Origin: CAG-217 sp963605415
Lineage (GTDB): Bacteria; Bacillota; Clostridia; Oscillospirales; Acutalibacteraceae
Reading direction: 5' to 3'
NCBI GenBank assembly: GCA_963605415.1
Contig: CAVCUL010000009.1
Span: 15,290-79,289, forward strand
Length of the DNA stretch: 64,000 nt
Part shown: piece after piece, positions 41,698 through 49,901 of the stretch
Numbering within the stretch: position 1 is the stretch's first letter
Layout: each line of letters opens with the position of its first letter
Position numbers and translations under genes: made by a program
Notes under the pieces: model-generated
The model's database searches: none
What the model was told of the DNA's origin: nothing
What the model saw: only the letters and a program-made list of their open reading frames with translations

Positions 41698-44385
41698 ATG
41701 AACCAAAATAAGATTCGCATGCCCCTTTGGGGACCGTATTCCAAAAAATATATGGGTCTGTCCCGTATTGTGGACGACCGGGCGGCAGAGGGTGCCCGTT
41801 ATGATTTTGTGGTGCATCCCACTTTGTGGAATTCTGCCACTCCGGTGCCCAATGTGACCGTGCCTTCAAATTATCATCTTTGGAGCTGCGATGAGGATTT
41901 TCGCTTTTATTCCTACCGCTATGAGCTGATGTGGAAGGATCAGATCTATGCGGATGTGTCTTACACTCGGCTGGACGATGAGTCTTACTTGATGCGCTGT
42001 CGGTTCGTCAACAACACGGATTTGTCGCAAAACTGCATTCTTAATATTTTCGGTGCGCTGGAGTTCCCGGCACCGGAGCACTGCGTCTTACAGCTGCCTG
42101 CAGGCGCCGCACTGATGGATGCCAACGATTACACGGAATATACCTACAAAAAGCCTCGTCCCTGGGACAACGAAAATCCGGACGGTATGCACAAGGGCGA
42201 GTTCGCCGACGGTAACTTTTACCGCGCCCACGGCCTGGGCGACCGGTGCGAGAATTACCATGTGGACTTCCTGGGACTGGCGCCTTTTGGCTGCACTGCC
42301 GGGGACAAAGTGGTGTACACTCTGCCGTCTGACCGTCCGACAGGTGCCAACTTACTGCTGCGTTACCGCACAGTAACTCCGGGTGCTGCTGCCTTTACCG
42401 TCAACGGCGTAGCAACAGAGCTGCCGGAGAACGACAGCCTGACCTTTGCCACCCTGCCTTATGACGGCGCAGACACCCTGATCCTGGAGAGTCGGGGCGG
42501 TGCCGGTGTGGAGCTGGATGTGCTGGTGCTGTGCCGGCCGGGCACGGAACAGGAAGTCAGTGCGCGCACGGTGTTGCGAGACACCAAGCCGCAAATTGAA
42601 GAAGAAAAGGTGCACGGCGCCACCCGCATTACCCTGACTTATAAGGACGCAGAGGGCTGCTATTCCATCTTGACCCATAATCCAAAGACCCGCCGCCGGG
42701 AGCTGGACAGCGGCAGCCTGGAGGATGCGCTGATCAACCGGCTGTCTAACGGCGACCCCACTTACGACGACCTGCGGGAGACCTTTTCCCGCTCGTTCCG
42801 TCGCAAAAAAAGCGATGAGGGTTACTACTACAATGCGGTGATGCCCTCTATCTTCATCGGCCCTCACGCAGAGCACATTGAATACGCGGTGCTGTCTAAG
42901 GGCAAGGTGGAGCCCCGCACCACGGAAGAATACGAGCAGCTGTACACCGCCGCCAAGGCGTTGGCTACCCCGGTGCAGTTCAACCGGGAGGGGCAGAAGT
43001 ACAGCCTATCTACCGAGATTTTACGGGCCACGCTACTGACCAACCTGGTGTATCCGGTATATAAGCACGGCGAGAATGTGGTGCATTACACCCCCGGCAA
43101 GCGCTGGGACAGCTTTTATACCTGGGACAGTGGCGTGATCGGCACCGGTGTGCTGGAGTTCAGCCCGGAGAAGTGCCAGTATATTTTAGAGACTTATTTG
43201 TCTGAGCCGGAGAATACGGATTTTGCGTTCCTGCTCCATGGCTCCCTGGTGCCCACTCAGTTTGTGCAGTACCTGGAGCTGCTGCACCGCACAGAGGACA
43301 AGGCGTCTTTGTTCGCTTTGTATCCGCAGATGAAGCGGTACTATGACTACATCAGCGGCAAGACCCCCGGCTCCACCTGCGGCAAGTTCGGCAACGGCCT
43401 GACCACCACTTACGACTACTGGTACTCTTGCAGCGGGATGGACGATTACCCCGCTCAGGTGGCTATGATCGCCCAGGACAAGAAGCAATATATGTGTCCC
43501 TGCCTGTCTACTTCTCACACCATTCGGGCCGCCAAGATCATGAAGATGGTGGCCGCCGCCATGGGCAAGGAGCAGGACATTGCCGCTTATGACGCAGACA
43601 TTCAGCGTATGAGCGACGCCCTGAACCGTTACAGTTGGGACGAAAAGAGCGGCTACTACGCTTACTCCGTCTATGACGACGACAAGAATTATCAGGGCAT
43701 TTTTACCACTGACGCCGGGGAGAACTACGATAAGGGCATGGACGGTGTGTATCCGCTGTTTGCCGGGGCTGCCCCAGAGGAACGGCGGGAGCGCCTGCTG
43801 GCCCATATCAAGAACCCGGACGAAATGTGGTCCGCCGCCGGGATCAGCGCGGTGGATATGACCGCTTCCTACTATTTTGACGACGGCTACTGGAACGGCA
43901 ATGTTTGGATGAGCCACCAGTTCTTTATGTGGAAGACCATGTTTGATTTGGGCGAGACGGAGTTTGCCTTTGAGATCGCCCGCCGGGCGCTGGATATGTG
44001 GAAGGATGAGACGGACTTTTCGTATAACACCTACGAGTGCTTCGGTATTCAAACCCGCCGTGGCGGCTGGTTCCACAATTTCGGCGGTCTTTCCGCGCCC
44101 ATCAATGTGTGGGCGGATTGTTATTACCGCCCGGGCACTTTTACCTGCGGGCTGGATGTATGGACGGACAGCCAAAAGCTCACGGACACCTCTGCAGAGG
44201 TCCGTTTTCGCTACACCGGCGACAATCGGCAGTATGCCTTTGTGCTGACCCTGTCGGACGCCCACACCTATCGCCTGACCTTGGACGGGGAGGAGCTGGA
44301 CTACGCTCTGCGCAGTGACGGCTGTATGGAGATCACCCTGCCGGGCACGGTGCGTGACGGCGTGCTGAGAGCAGAGATCAAGTAA
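41698..44385 (+). CDS. Glycoside hydrolase with (alpha/alpha)6 barrel, GH63/MGH1-like
   Basis: The 895-residue protein has an N-terminal beta-rich part (about 1-420) and a C-terminal (alpha/alpha)6-barrel-like part (about 430-830) with KRWDSFYTWDSGV, TTYDYWYSCSGMDD, YWNGNVWMSHQFF and YECFGIQTRRGGW. Paired aromatic/acidic motifs of this kind occur in GH63, GH37 trehalase and MGH1-like hydrolases; catalytic acids cannot be fixed by eye. No signal peptide is visible, so it is probably cytoplasmic. ATG 41698 follows CGGAGA and the promoter. A longer frame would start before the transcript. The substrate is unknown, most likely an alpha-linked oligosaccharide. Confidence 0.72.
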   Translation: MNQNKIRMPLWGPYSKKYMGLSRIVDDRAAEGARYDFVVHPTLWNSATPVPNVTVPSNYHLWSCDEDFRFYSYRYELMWKDQIYADVSYTRLDDESYLMRCRFVNNTDLSQNCILNIFGALEFPAPEHCVLQLPAGAALMDANDYTEYTYKKPRPWDNENPDGMHKGEFADGNFYRAHGLGDRCENYHVDFLGLAPFGCTAGDKVVYTLPSDRPTGANLLLRYRTVTPGAAAFTVNGVATELPENDSLTFATLPYDGADTLILESRGGAGVELDVLVLCRPGTEQEVSARTVLRDTKPQIEEEKVHGATRITLTYKDAEGCYSILTHNPKTRRRELDSGSLEDALINRLSNGDPTYDDLRETFSRSFRRKKSDEGYYYNAVMPSIFIGPHAEHIEYAVLSKGKVEPRTTEEYEQLYTAAKALATPVQFNREGQKYSLSTEILRATLLTNLVYPVYKHGENVVHYTPGKRWDSFYTWDSGVIGTGVLEFSPEKCQYILETYLSEPENTDFAFLLHGSLVPTQFVQYLELLHRTEDKASLFALYPQMKRYYDYISGKTPGSTCGKFGNGLTTTYDYWYSCSGMDDYPAQVAMIAQDKKQYMCPCLSTSHTIRAAKIMKMVAAAMGKEQDIAAYDADIQRMSDALNRYSWDEKSGYYAYSVYDDDKNYQGIFTTDAGENYDKGMDGVYPLFAGAAPEERRERLLAHIKNPDEMWSAAGISAVDMTASYYFDDGYWNGNVWMSHQFFMWKTMFDLGETEFAFEIARRALDMWKDETDFSYNTYECFGIQTRRGGWFHNFGGLSAPINVWADCYYRPGTFTCGLDVWTDSQKLTDTSAEVRFRYTGDNRQYAFVLTLSDAHTYRLTLDGEELDYALRSDGCMEITLPGTVRDGVLRAEIK

Positions 44386-44396
44386 AGGAGAACAGG

Positions 44397-46076
44397 ATGG
44401 CAGCAAAGTTGTATGGCGCAGGCAATGCGCCGCTGAAAATTCAATTTATCACCGACCCGCATTACTACTCCCGCAAAGGGGGCACCCAGGGCAAGGCATA
44501 TGAAAAAGCAGAGGCCAAGAGTCAAAAGGTCATTAAGGACAGCGATCTGGTGATTCGGGCCGGGTTCGATATGTTGTGCGCGGACACCTCCACGGATATT
44601 GTGGTGCTGGCCGGCGACACCACCCGGGACGGAGAGTTGGCCTCTCACGCCGAGTTTATCGAAATGCTCCGAGATCTGAAAAAGCGGGGCAAGCGGGTGT
44701 ATGTGATCACCGCTACCCACGACTATCGAGACGGCGGTGTGGCCGACGGCTATGACGGGGACCAAAAGATCCAGGTGCCGGCGGTGGAGGATCGCCACGA
44801 TCTGTGGCAGATGTACTATGAGTTCGGCCCCAACGAGTCCATTGCCACCCACCCGGACAGCATGAGCTATGTGGTGCAGCTGGCTCCCGGCTATCGGCTG
44901 TTTGCCCTGAATGATGACACCAACTATAAGCCGGAGGGGGAGCGGGGCTCCGGGTACAGCGACGACTGTATGGCCTGGATCCTGGACCAGCTGGAGGACG
45001 CCCGCAAGAACGATCAGTTTGTGATCGCCATGACCCACCACCCCATGATCGCTCCCAGTCCCTTTTATGCCATTATCGGCAAAGGGGATATGCAGCGCAA
45101 TCATGAGACCACACGGGAGATCTTTGCGGACAACGGGCTGCAATGTATGCTCACCGGTCATACGCATATTCACGATATCAGTGTGGTAGAGACCCAAAAA
45201 GGCAATACTTTTTATGACATTGCTTGCGGCGCTATGGTCGGCTGCCCGCCCACCATGCGCAACATTACTCTGGACCCGGCTCACGCCAAGGTGGATGTGG
45301 AGACGGTGACCATCACCGATGTGCCGGGACTGGATACCGGCGGCAAGCCCTTTGACCAGTATATGCGTACTTTCTTCTTTGGTATGATCTCCGAACTGCT
45401 GGACGCTGCGGCTACGGATATTGACCATTTGGCCGAGATGACGGACGCTTTTTCCGTGCCCGGCGAAAAGGTCAAAAAACTTGGCTGGCTCATTAAGCCG
45501 GTGGCCAAGTGGCTGAACAAGCTGACCTTTAAGAAAGCCTGGCGCCTGTGCAAGAAAGAGAGCGGCCTGACCAAGAAAGATATTGCGGACATCGCGGACC
45601 ATCGTGTGGTGGATTTTATTCTGGAATTGGTGCAGAACCTGTACTGCGGTGACTCGCCCTATGGCCCGGACACCCGGGAGTACAAGATTTGCTGCGGGTT
45701 GCTGAATGTGATTGACGCATTTCTGAACACCATTCACTTCTCCATCGGCAAGGTGCTCAAGGGCGCTACTTCCGTGCGTAGTCTGGTAGAACCGTTGCTG
45801 TGGAACCCGGGCCCCTGTGACGCCGACGCCACCCTGCCCTTGTATCCCTTGTATGACGACGAAAATCCTGCGCCGAAAAATGCCGAAAAGCCCGCCTTTA
45901 ACGACCCGGTGCGCCCCAGCAAAAAAGGCCCGCTGGTGCTGGCGATTTTGGTGCTGCTGGTGATTCTGGTACTGGCGATTATCGTTGGCCTGATTGCTCT
46001 GGTGGTGTGGGCTGCAGTGGCTATTGTGCACGCTGCTACTGCCGGTTGTATTGGCCTGTTGCCCTCCATTTTTTAA
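44397..46076 (+). CDS. Calcineurin-like metallophosphoesterase with C-terminal membrane anchor
   Basis: The 559-residue protein has the five phosphoesterase blocks: ITDPHYYSRKG near residue 18, VLAGDTTRDGE near 78, ATHDYRDGG near 103 (replacing the usual GNHD), AMTHHPMIA near 213 and LTGHTHIHD near 248. The region 300-500 is helical, and one long hydrophobic helix lies at about 515-545 (VLAILVLLVILVLAIIVGL). There is no N-terminal signal, so the catalytic domain is probably cytoplasmic and tail-anchored. The ATG follows AAAGGAGAA, 11 bases after the glycoside hydrolase, suggesting co-transcription. Substrate unknown. Confidence 0.8.
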   Translation: MAAKLYGAGNAPLKIQFITDPHYYSRKGGTQGKAYEKAEAKSQKVIKDSDLVIRAGFDMLCADTSTDIVVLAGDTTRDGELASHAEFIEMLRDLKKRGKRVYVITATHDYRDGGVADGYDGDQKIQVPAVEDRHDLWQMYYEFGPNESIATHPDSMSYVVQLAPGYRLFALNDDTNYKPEGERGSGYSDDCMAWILDQLEDARKNDQFVIAMTHHPMIAPSPFYAIIGKGDMQRNHETTREIFADNGLQCMLTGHTHIHDISVVETQKGNTFYDIACGAMVGCPPTMRNITLDPAHAKVDVETVTITDVPGLDTGGKPFDQYMRTFFFGMISELLDAAATDIDHLAEMTDAFSVPGEKVKKLGWLIKPVAKWLNKLTFKKAWRLCKKESGLTKKDIADIADHRVVDFILELVQNLYCGDSPYGPDTREYKICCGLLNVIDAFLNTIHFSIGKVLKGATSVRSLVEPLLWNPGPCDADATLPLYPLYDDENPAPKNAEKPAFNDPVRPSKKGPLVLAILVLLVILVLAIIVGLIALVVWAAVAIVHAATAGCIGLLPSIF

Positions 46077-46092
46077 TTCCATAAAATAAAGG

Positions 46093-46121
46093 TTGCAATT
46101 TTGGCTAAAAAATAGTATAAT
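46093..46121 (+). promoter_or_regulatory. Predicted promoter of the GtrA-like gene
   Basis: TTGCAA (46093-46098) and TATAAT (46116-46121) are 17 bases apart. Confidence 0.7.
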
Positions 46122-46167
46122 TAACCCGTCATTTTTGTACAGTCCATGAGAAAGGGGTAAAATAACT

Positions 46168-46800
46168 ATGGCAGATGACAAAAAGAAGAAAATCAGCCTT
46201 GGCGGTATTGATAGTGCCGCTGAGGAAAAGGGTTCCTTTATGAAGACTCTTTGGCAGCTTGTGAAGTTCCTGGTGGTATCCGGCTTGGTGACCATTATCC
46301 AGCTGGCACTGGCCGCTTTACTCCCGCTGGTGTGCGACCAGATCACTGCGCTGTTGCCGGAGTTCTTGAGAGGGATCTTTACACCTACCATGTTCTCCAC
46401 CGGTTCTGCTGAGGCTTCTAAGTATGTGATCGACGGTGTTGTGACCTGGGGCTATGTGCTGCCCTTCCTGTTGTCCAACCTGATCGCTAACATCTACGGC
46501 TTCTATCAGAACAAGAAGACCACCTTTAAATCTGACTCCGCTTGGTACAACTTTGTGATTTACATTGTGTTGCTGCTGGCGCTGATTCTGTTCTCCACCT
46601 GGATGCAGGGCGCAATCGTTGGCGCTATGTTGAAGCTGGAGCCCAGCAATTGGTTCCTTAAGATCATCACCAACGAGTCTGTAGCGCGCCTGATCGCATC
46701 TATGGCTGCCGGATTTGTGCAGATGGTTGTGCTCTTCCCCATGGAGAAGTTCGTTCTCATGCCGGAGAAGAAAAAGGACGGCGAAGAGGCTGCTGCCTAA
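46168..46800 (+). CDS. GtrA-like membrane protein
   Basis: The 210-residue protein has four hydrophobic segments (about 30-55, 90-110, 125-150, 175-195). WQLVKFLVVSGLVTIIQ and NLIANIYGFYQNKKTTF match the first helix and the central loop of GtrA-family proteins, which help move lipid-linked sugars or take part in cell-surface polysaccharide synthesis. The N-terminus is a basic cytoplasmic tail (DDKKKKIS) and the C-terminus a Lys/Glu tail. It has its own promoter and terminator, so it is probably monocistronic. Family assignment is by pattern only. Confidence 0.65.
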   Translation: MADDKKKKISLGGIDSAAEEKGSFMKTLWQLVKFLVVSGLVTIIQLALAALLPLVCDQITALLPEFLRGIFTPTMFSTGSAEASKYVIDGVVTWGYVLPFLLSNLIANIYGFYQNKKTTFKSDSAWYNFVIYIVLLLALILFSTWMQGAIVGAMLKLEPSNWFLKIITNESVARLIASMAAGFVQMVVLFPMEKFVLMPEKKKDGEEAAA

Positions 46801-46820
46801 TCGCTGTACGAAACGAAATC

Positions 46821-46856
46821 AAAAACCGCTTCCTGCTTTACAGGAGGCGGTTTTTC
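46821..46856 (+). terminator. Intrinsic terminator after the GtrA-like gene
   Basis: A 15-bp stem (46821-46835 with 46841-46855, one G-T pair) closes a 5-base loop; the T-run is part of the stem's end. Confidence 0.88.
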
Positions 46857-46885
46857 TTGCCTATCCCCGTGGGATATGGTATAAT
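46857..46885 (+). promoter_or_regulatory. Predicted capA-like gene promoter
   Basis: TTGCCT (46857-46862) and TATAAT (46880-46885) are 17 bases apart, directly after the terminator. Confidence 0.62.
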
Positions 46886-46945
46886 GCCATCGATGGAAGA
46901 AACCATAAATAATGCCTCGCCTTGGGGCAGTTGGGATGTGACCAT

Positions 46946-48145
46946 ATGGAAAAGAAGAAAAAGCTGTGGCAGGTGCTGATCCCTGTTTTTGTGGCCTTGG
47001 CGGTAGTGATTGCCTTTGCGGTCAGCGGCACCATTACCCGCCATGCAGATGAGAAGAAGCCCACGGCGCCTACCAAGGTGTCTGTGGTGAATGAAACAGA
47101 GACCACGGCAGAGACAACCCAGGGCAAAACCAAGGTGAGCCTGGTGGCCGTAGGGGACAATCTGATTCACAACACCTTAATCACTGCCGGCGAGCAGAAG
47201 GACGGCAGCCTGAATTATGAATCCTTCTATAAAGACATTAAAAAATACATCGAGCCGGCAGATATTGCCGTGATTAACCAGGAAACGATTTTGGGCGGCG
47301 ACAGCTTTGAATATTCCGGCTATCCCTGCTTTAATTCCCCATGGGAGATCGGCGATGCAGCTATTGCTGCCGGGTTTGACATTTTTACCTGTGCCACCAA
47401 TCACTCCATGGATATGGGCAGCAAGGGCGTGGAAAAGGAACTGGAGTATTTTTCCAAGCATAAAGAGGTGGTGCATCTGGGTACCAACGCGTCCCAGGAG
47501 GATTATAACAAGATTACCTATTATGAAAGGAATAATATTACCTTTGCCCTGCTGAATTATACCTATGGTACCAATGGCATCTCTCTACCGAAGGATAAGC
47601 CCTGGCTGGTGAATATGATGGACAAGGACAAGATCAAAAAGGATTTGACAGAGGCGCGCAAGCACGCAGATGTGGTGATCGTTTTTCCCCACTGGGGTAC
47701 GGAGAACAGCCACAAGGTGTCTGACTATCAAAAGGAATATGTAAAGCTGTTTTCCGATCTGGGCGTGGATATTGTGATTGGCGGCCACCCCCATGTGCTG
47801 CAGCCGGTGGAGTGGGTCACCAACGAAGAGAGCGGCAAAAAAATGCTGGTGTACTACTCTCTGGGCAACTTTATCAGTCACCAGATTAACCTGCCCCAGT
47901 TGTGTGGCGGTATGGCGGAGATAACCATTGAAAAGGATAATGGAAAAATCTCCATCACCTCGGCCAAGCTGGCGCCGGTGGTGTGCCATTACACCCGTGG
48001 CGGCAACGGCTTTGTGTTCTCGGTTTATAAGCTCAGCGATTACACCGATGCGTTGGCAGCTACACAGGCGCAAAAGGGCGGCACGGTGAAGTACTTTACT
48101 GATTTGTCTAAGGAAGTGGTTTCTGAGGAGTTCCTGGACATATAG
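46946..48145 (+). CDS. CapA-family (PgsA-like) metallophosphoesterase-fold surface protein
   Basis: The 399-residue protein has a basic start (EKKKKLW) and a membrane helix at about residues 8-28, a Thr/Glu linker, then the CapA domain: LVAVGDNLIHN near 67, VINQETILGG near 110, CATNHSMDMGSKG near 150, VFPHWGTENSH near 240 and IGGHPHVLQPVEW near 275. CapA proteins act in polyglutamate capsule synthesis or in other envelope reactions; no capB or capC is nearby, so that role is not shown. ATG 46946 is chosen; its ribosome binding site (GGGATG) is weak and a TTG eight codons upstream is possible. Confidence 0.83.
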   Translation: MEKKKKLWQVLIPVFVALAVVIAFAVSGTITRHADEKKPTAPTKVSVVNETETTAETTQGKTKVSLVAVGDNLIHNTLITAGEQKDGSLNYESFYKDIKKYIEPADIAVINQETILGGDSFEYSGYPCFNSPWEIGDAAIAAGFDIFTCATNHSMDMGSKGVEKELEYFSKHKEVVHLGTNASQEDYNKITYYERNNITFALLNYTYGTNGISLPKDKPWLVNMMDKDKIKKDLTEARKHADVVIVFPHWGTENSHKVSDYQKEYVKLFSDLGVDIVIGGHPHVLQPVEWVTNEESGKKMLVYYSLGNFISHQINLPQLCGGMAEITIEKDNGKISITSAKLAPVVCHYTRGGNGFVFSVYKLSDYTDALAATQAQKGGTVKYFTDLSKEVVSEEFLDI

Positions 48146-48236
48146 TACCTGCGCTGTCTATCCTGTGCATATTGTACAAAAGCTGTGCACAATTTCTGCC
48201 GGGGATTACAACATCTGCCAAAGTTGTCAAAAATCG

Positions 48237-48266
48237 TTGACAAAGCAGGCGGAATGTGATTATAAT
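48237..48266 (+). promoter_or_regulatory. Predicted glnA promoter
   Basis: A perfect TTGACA (48237-48242) and a perfect TATAAT (48261-48266) are separated by 18 bases. The interval 48146-48236 holds no gene. Confidence 0.8.
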
Positions 48267-48283
48267 GGCATTGTATTCAGAAC

Positions 48284-48321
48284 GAGGGCGTTCCGTAGAT
48301 AGCGGAGCGCCCTCTTTTTTT
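48284..48321 (+). promoter_or_regulatory. Terminator-like hairpin in the glnA leader (candidate attenuator)
   Basis: A 12-bp stem (48284-48295 with 48303-48314, one G-T pair) with a 7-base loop and seven T begins about 10 bases after the expected transcription start. The start codon of glnA is 63 bases further on. No comparable promoter lies between hairpin and glnA, so expression would need read-through. An alternative is that it simply ends capA transcripts and that a weak promoter lies after it. Confidence 0.65.
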
Positions 48322-48383
48322 ATTGCCTTTGGCAGTAGAAAAGTCTGTGCCATCTATCATTTCTTAAGAGAGGAGTATTTGCT

Positions 48384-49727
48384 ATGAGTAAATACACAAA
48401 GGAAGACATCATCAAAAGCGCACAGGAAAATAATGTGGAGTTTATCCGTCTGCAGTTTACGGATATGTTTGGCATTATGAAGAATGTGGCCATCACTCTG
48501 TCCCAGTTGGAGAAAGCACTGGACAACGACTGCATGTTTGACGGCTCTTCCATTGACGGCTTTGTTCGTATTGATGAGTCCGATATGTATCTGCATCCGG
48601 ATTTTGATACCTGGACCATTTTTCCCTGGAGAAAACATCAGAATGCCCAAACGGCCAGACTGATCTGCTCCGTATATAAAGCGGATAATGAGACCCCCTT
48701 CCTGGGCGATCCCCGCAACGTGCTGCAAAAAGTAATCGACGAGGCTGCCGAGCTGGGTTACGGCTTCAATGTAGGCCCGGAGTGCGAGTTCTTCCTGTTT
48801 AAGTTGGATGAGAACGGCAATCCCACACTGGAGACCGGCGACGAGGGCGGTTACTTTGACCTGAACCCCATCGACCATGGCGAGAACTGCCGCCGGGATA
48901 TTTGTTTGGCGCTGGAGGATATGGGCTTTACCATTGAGGCTTCTCACCACGAGGTGGCCGAGGGTCAGCACGAGATTGACTTCCAGTTCGGCGATGTTAT
49001 GCTCACTGCCGACCGTGTAATGACCTTTAAGCATGTGGTGAAGACCTATGCTGCCAAGCACGGCCTGCACGCCACTTTTATGCCCAAGCCCATTTTCGGT
49101 ATCAACGGCTCCGGTATGCACACCAACATGAGCCTGTATTACCTGAAGGACGGCAAGAACGCTTTTGACGACCCGAGCGGCGAAATGGGTCTGTCCGAGA
49201 CCGCTTACAACTTCATTGCCGGTATTATGGCGCATGTTCGCGGTATTGCAGCGTTCTCTAACCCCACTGTTAACTCTTACAAGCGTCTGGTGCCCGGCTA
49301 TGAGGCACCGTCTTATCTGGTATGGTCTGCTTCCAACCGCTCCTGCCTGGTGCGTATTCCTGCCGCGCGCGGCAAGGGCACTCGTGTAGAACTGCGTTGC
49401 CCGGATCCCACCTGCAACCCCTATTTAGAGATGGCTTTGTGCCTGGCTGCCGGTCTGGACGGTATCAAGAAGAAGCTGACACCTGCTTCTCCCATTGACT
49501 ATAATGTGTTCGGCTTGTCCGATGAGGAACTGAAAGCCGCTGGCATCGACTGCCTGCCCGGCAGCCTGAAAGAGGCCATTGAGGCCGCCAAGGCGGATCC
49601 GTTCATCAAGGAGACCCTGGGCGAACATGTGTTCAATAACTATATTGAAGGTAAGGAGAACGAATGGGACGAGTACCGTACAAAGGTCTCTCAGTGGGAG
49701 ATCGACAAGTACATGGTGCTGTATTGA
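48384..49727 (+). CDS. glnA: Glutamine synthetase, type I-alpha
   Basis: The 447-residue enzyme makes glutamine from glutamate, ammonia and ATP. Motifs include DGSSIDGFVRIDESDM near residue 53, NVGPECEFFLF near 128, SHHEVAEGQHEIDF near 190, the ATP-binding KPIFGINGSGMH near 232 and NSYKRLVPGYEAPSYLVWS near 300 (given as SYKRLVPGYEAP). The adenylylation-loop tyrosine motif of GSI-beta enzymes is absent and the length fits the GSI-alpha class found in Firmicutes. AGAGAGGAG precedes the ATG. Leader hairpin and promoter suggest attenuation control. Amt-PII follows. Confidence 0.97.
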   Translation: MSKYTKEDIIKSAQENNVEFIRLQFTDMFGIMKNVAITLSQLEKALDNDCMFDGSSIDGFVRIDESDMYLHPDFDTWTIFPWRKHQNAQTARLICSVYKADNETPFLGDPRNVLQKVIDEAAELGYGFNVGPECEFFLFKLDENGNPTLETGDEGGYFDLNPIDHGENCRRDICLALEDMGFTIEASHHEVAEGQHEIDFQFGDVMLTADRVMTFKHVVKTYAAKHGLHATFMPKPIFGINGSGMHTNMSLYYLKDGKNAFDDPSGEMGLSETAYNFIAGIMAHVRGIAAFSNPTVNSYKRLVPGYEAPSYLVWSASNRSCLVRIPAARGKGTRVELRCPDPTCNPYLEMALCLAAGLDGIKKKLTPASPIDYNVFGLSDEELKAAGIDCLPGSLKEAIEAAKADPFIKETLGEHVFNNYIEGKENEWDEYRTKVSQWEIDKYMVLY

Positions 49728-49775
49728 TTTTGCCCTCTCTTACGGTCGGCACTGTCTTCTGACAGCGTCGGTCAT

Positions 49776-49814
49776 TGCCGGCACCGGGCCATTGGTGCGG
49801 CGCCGGCATTTTTT
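49776..49814 (+). terminator. Intrinsic terminator after glnA
   Basis: TGCCGGC (49776-49782) pairs with GCCGGCA (49802-49808), with an inner GCACC/GGTGC pairing, and six T follow. Confidence 0.8.
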
Positions 49815-49823
49815 AGCACGAAG

Positions 49824-49860
49824 GAGTGCTCGAACGCAAGTTTTCGAGCGCTCTTTTTTT
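49824..49860 (+). promoter_or_regulatory. Second terminator-like hairpin in front of amt (candidate attenuator)
   Basis: An 11-bp stem (49824-49834 with 49843-49853, one G-T pair) and seven T lie only 10 bases after the glnA terminator. Its 3' arm and T-run closely resemble those of the glnA leader hairpin. There is no room for a promoter between the two terminators and none is obvious between this hairpin and the amt ATG. Confidence 0.65.
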
Positions 49861-49901
49861 ATTTCCATTTTTTGGCTTTCTGTGAGAAAAAGGAGGATTT
49901 T

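Noticed and set aside
44301..46400. 699-codon minus-strand frame opposite the metallophosphoesterase
   Set aside because: It is antisense to a gene with all catalytic motifs; no start signals.
48146..48383. Glutamine riboswitch or ANTAR double-hexaloop site in front of glnA
   Set aside because: Only one hairpin follows the promoter; the loop is seven bases without the A1/G4 pattern, and no known riboswitch core is visible.
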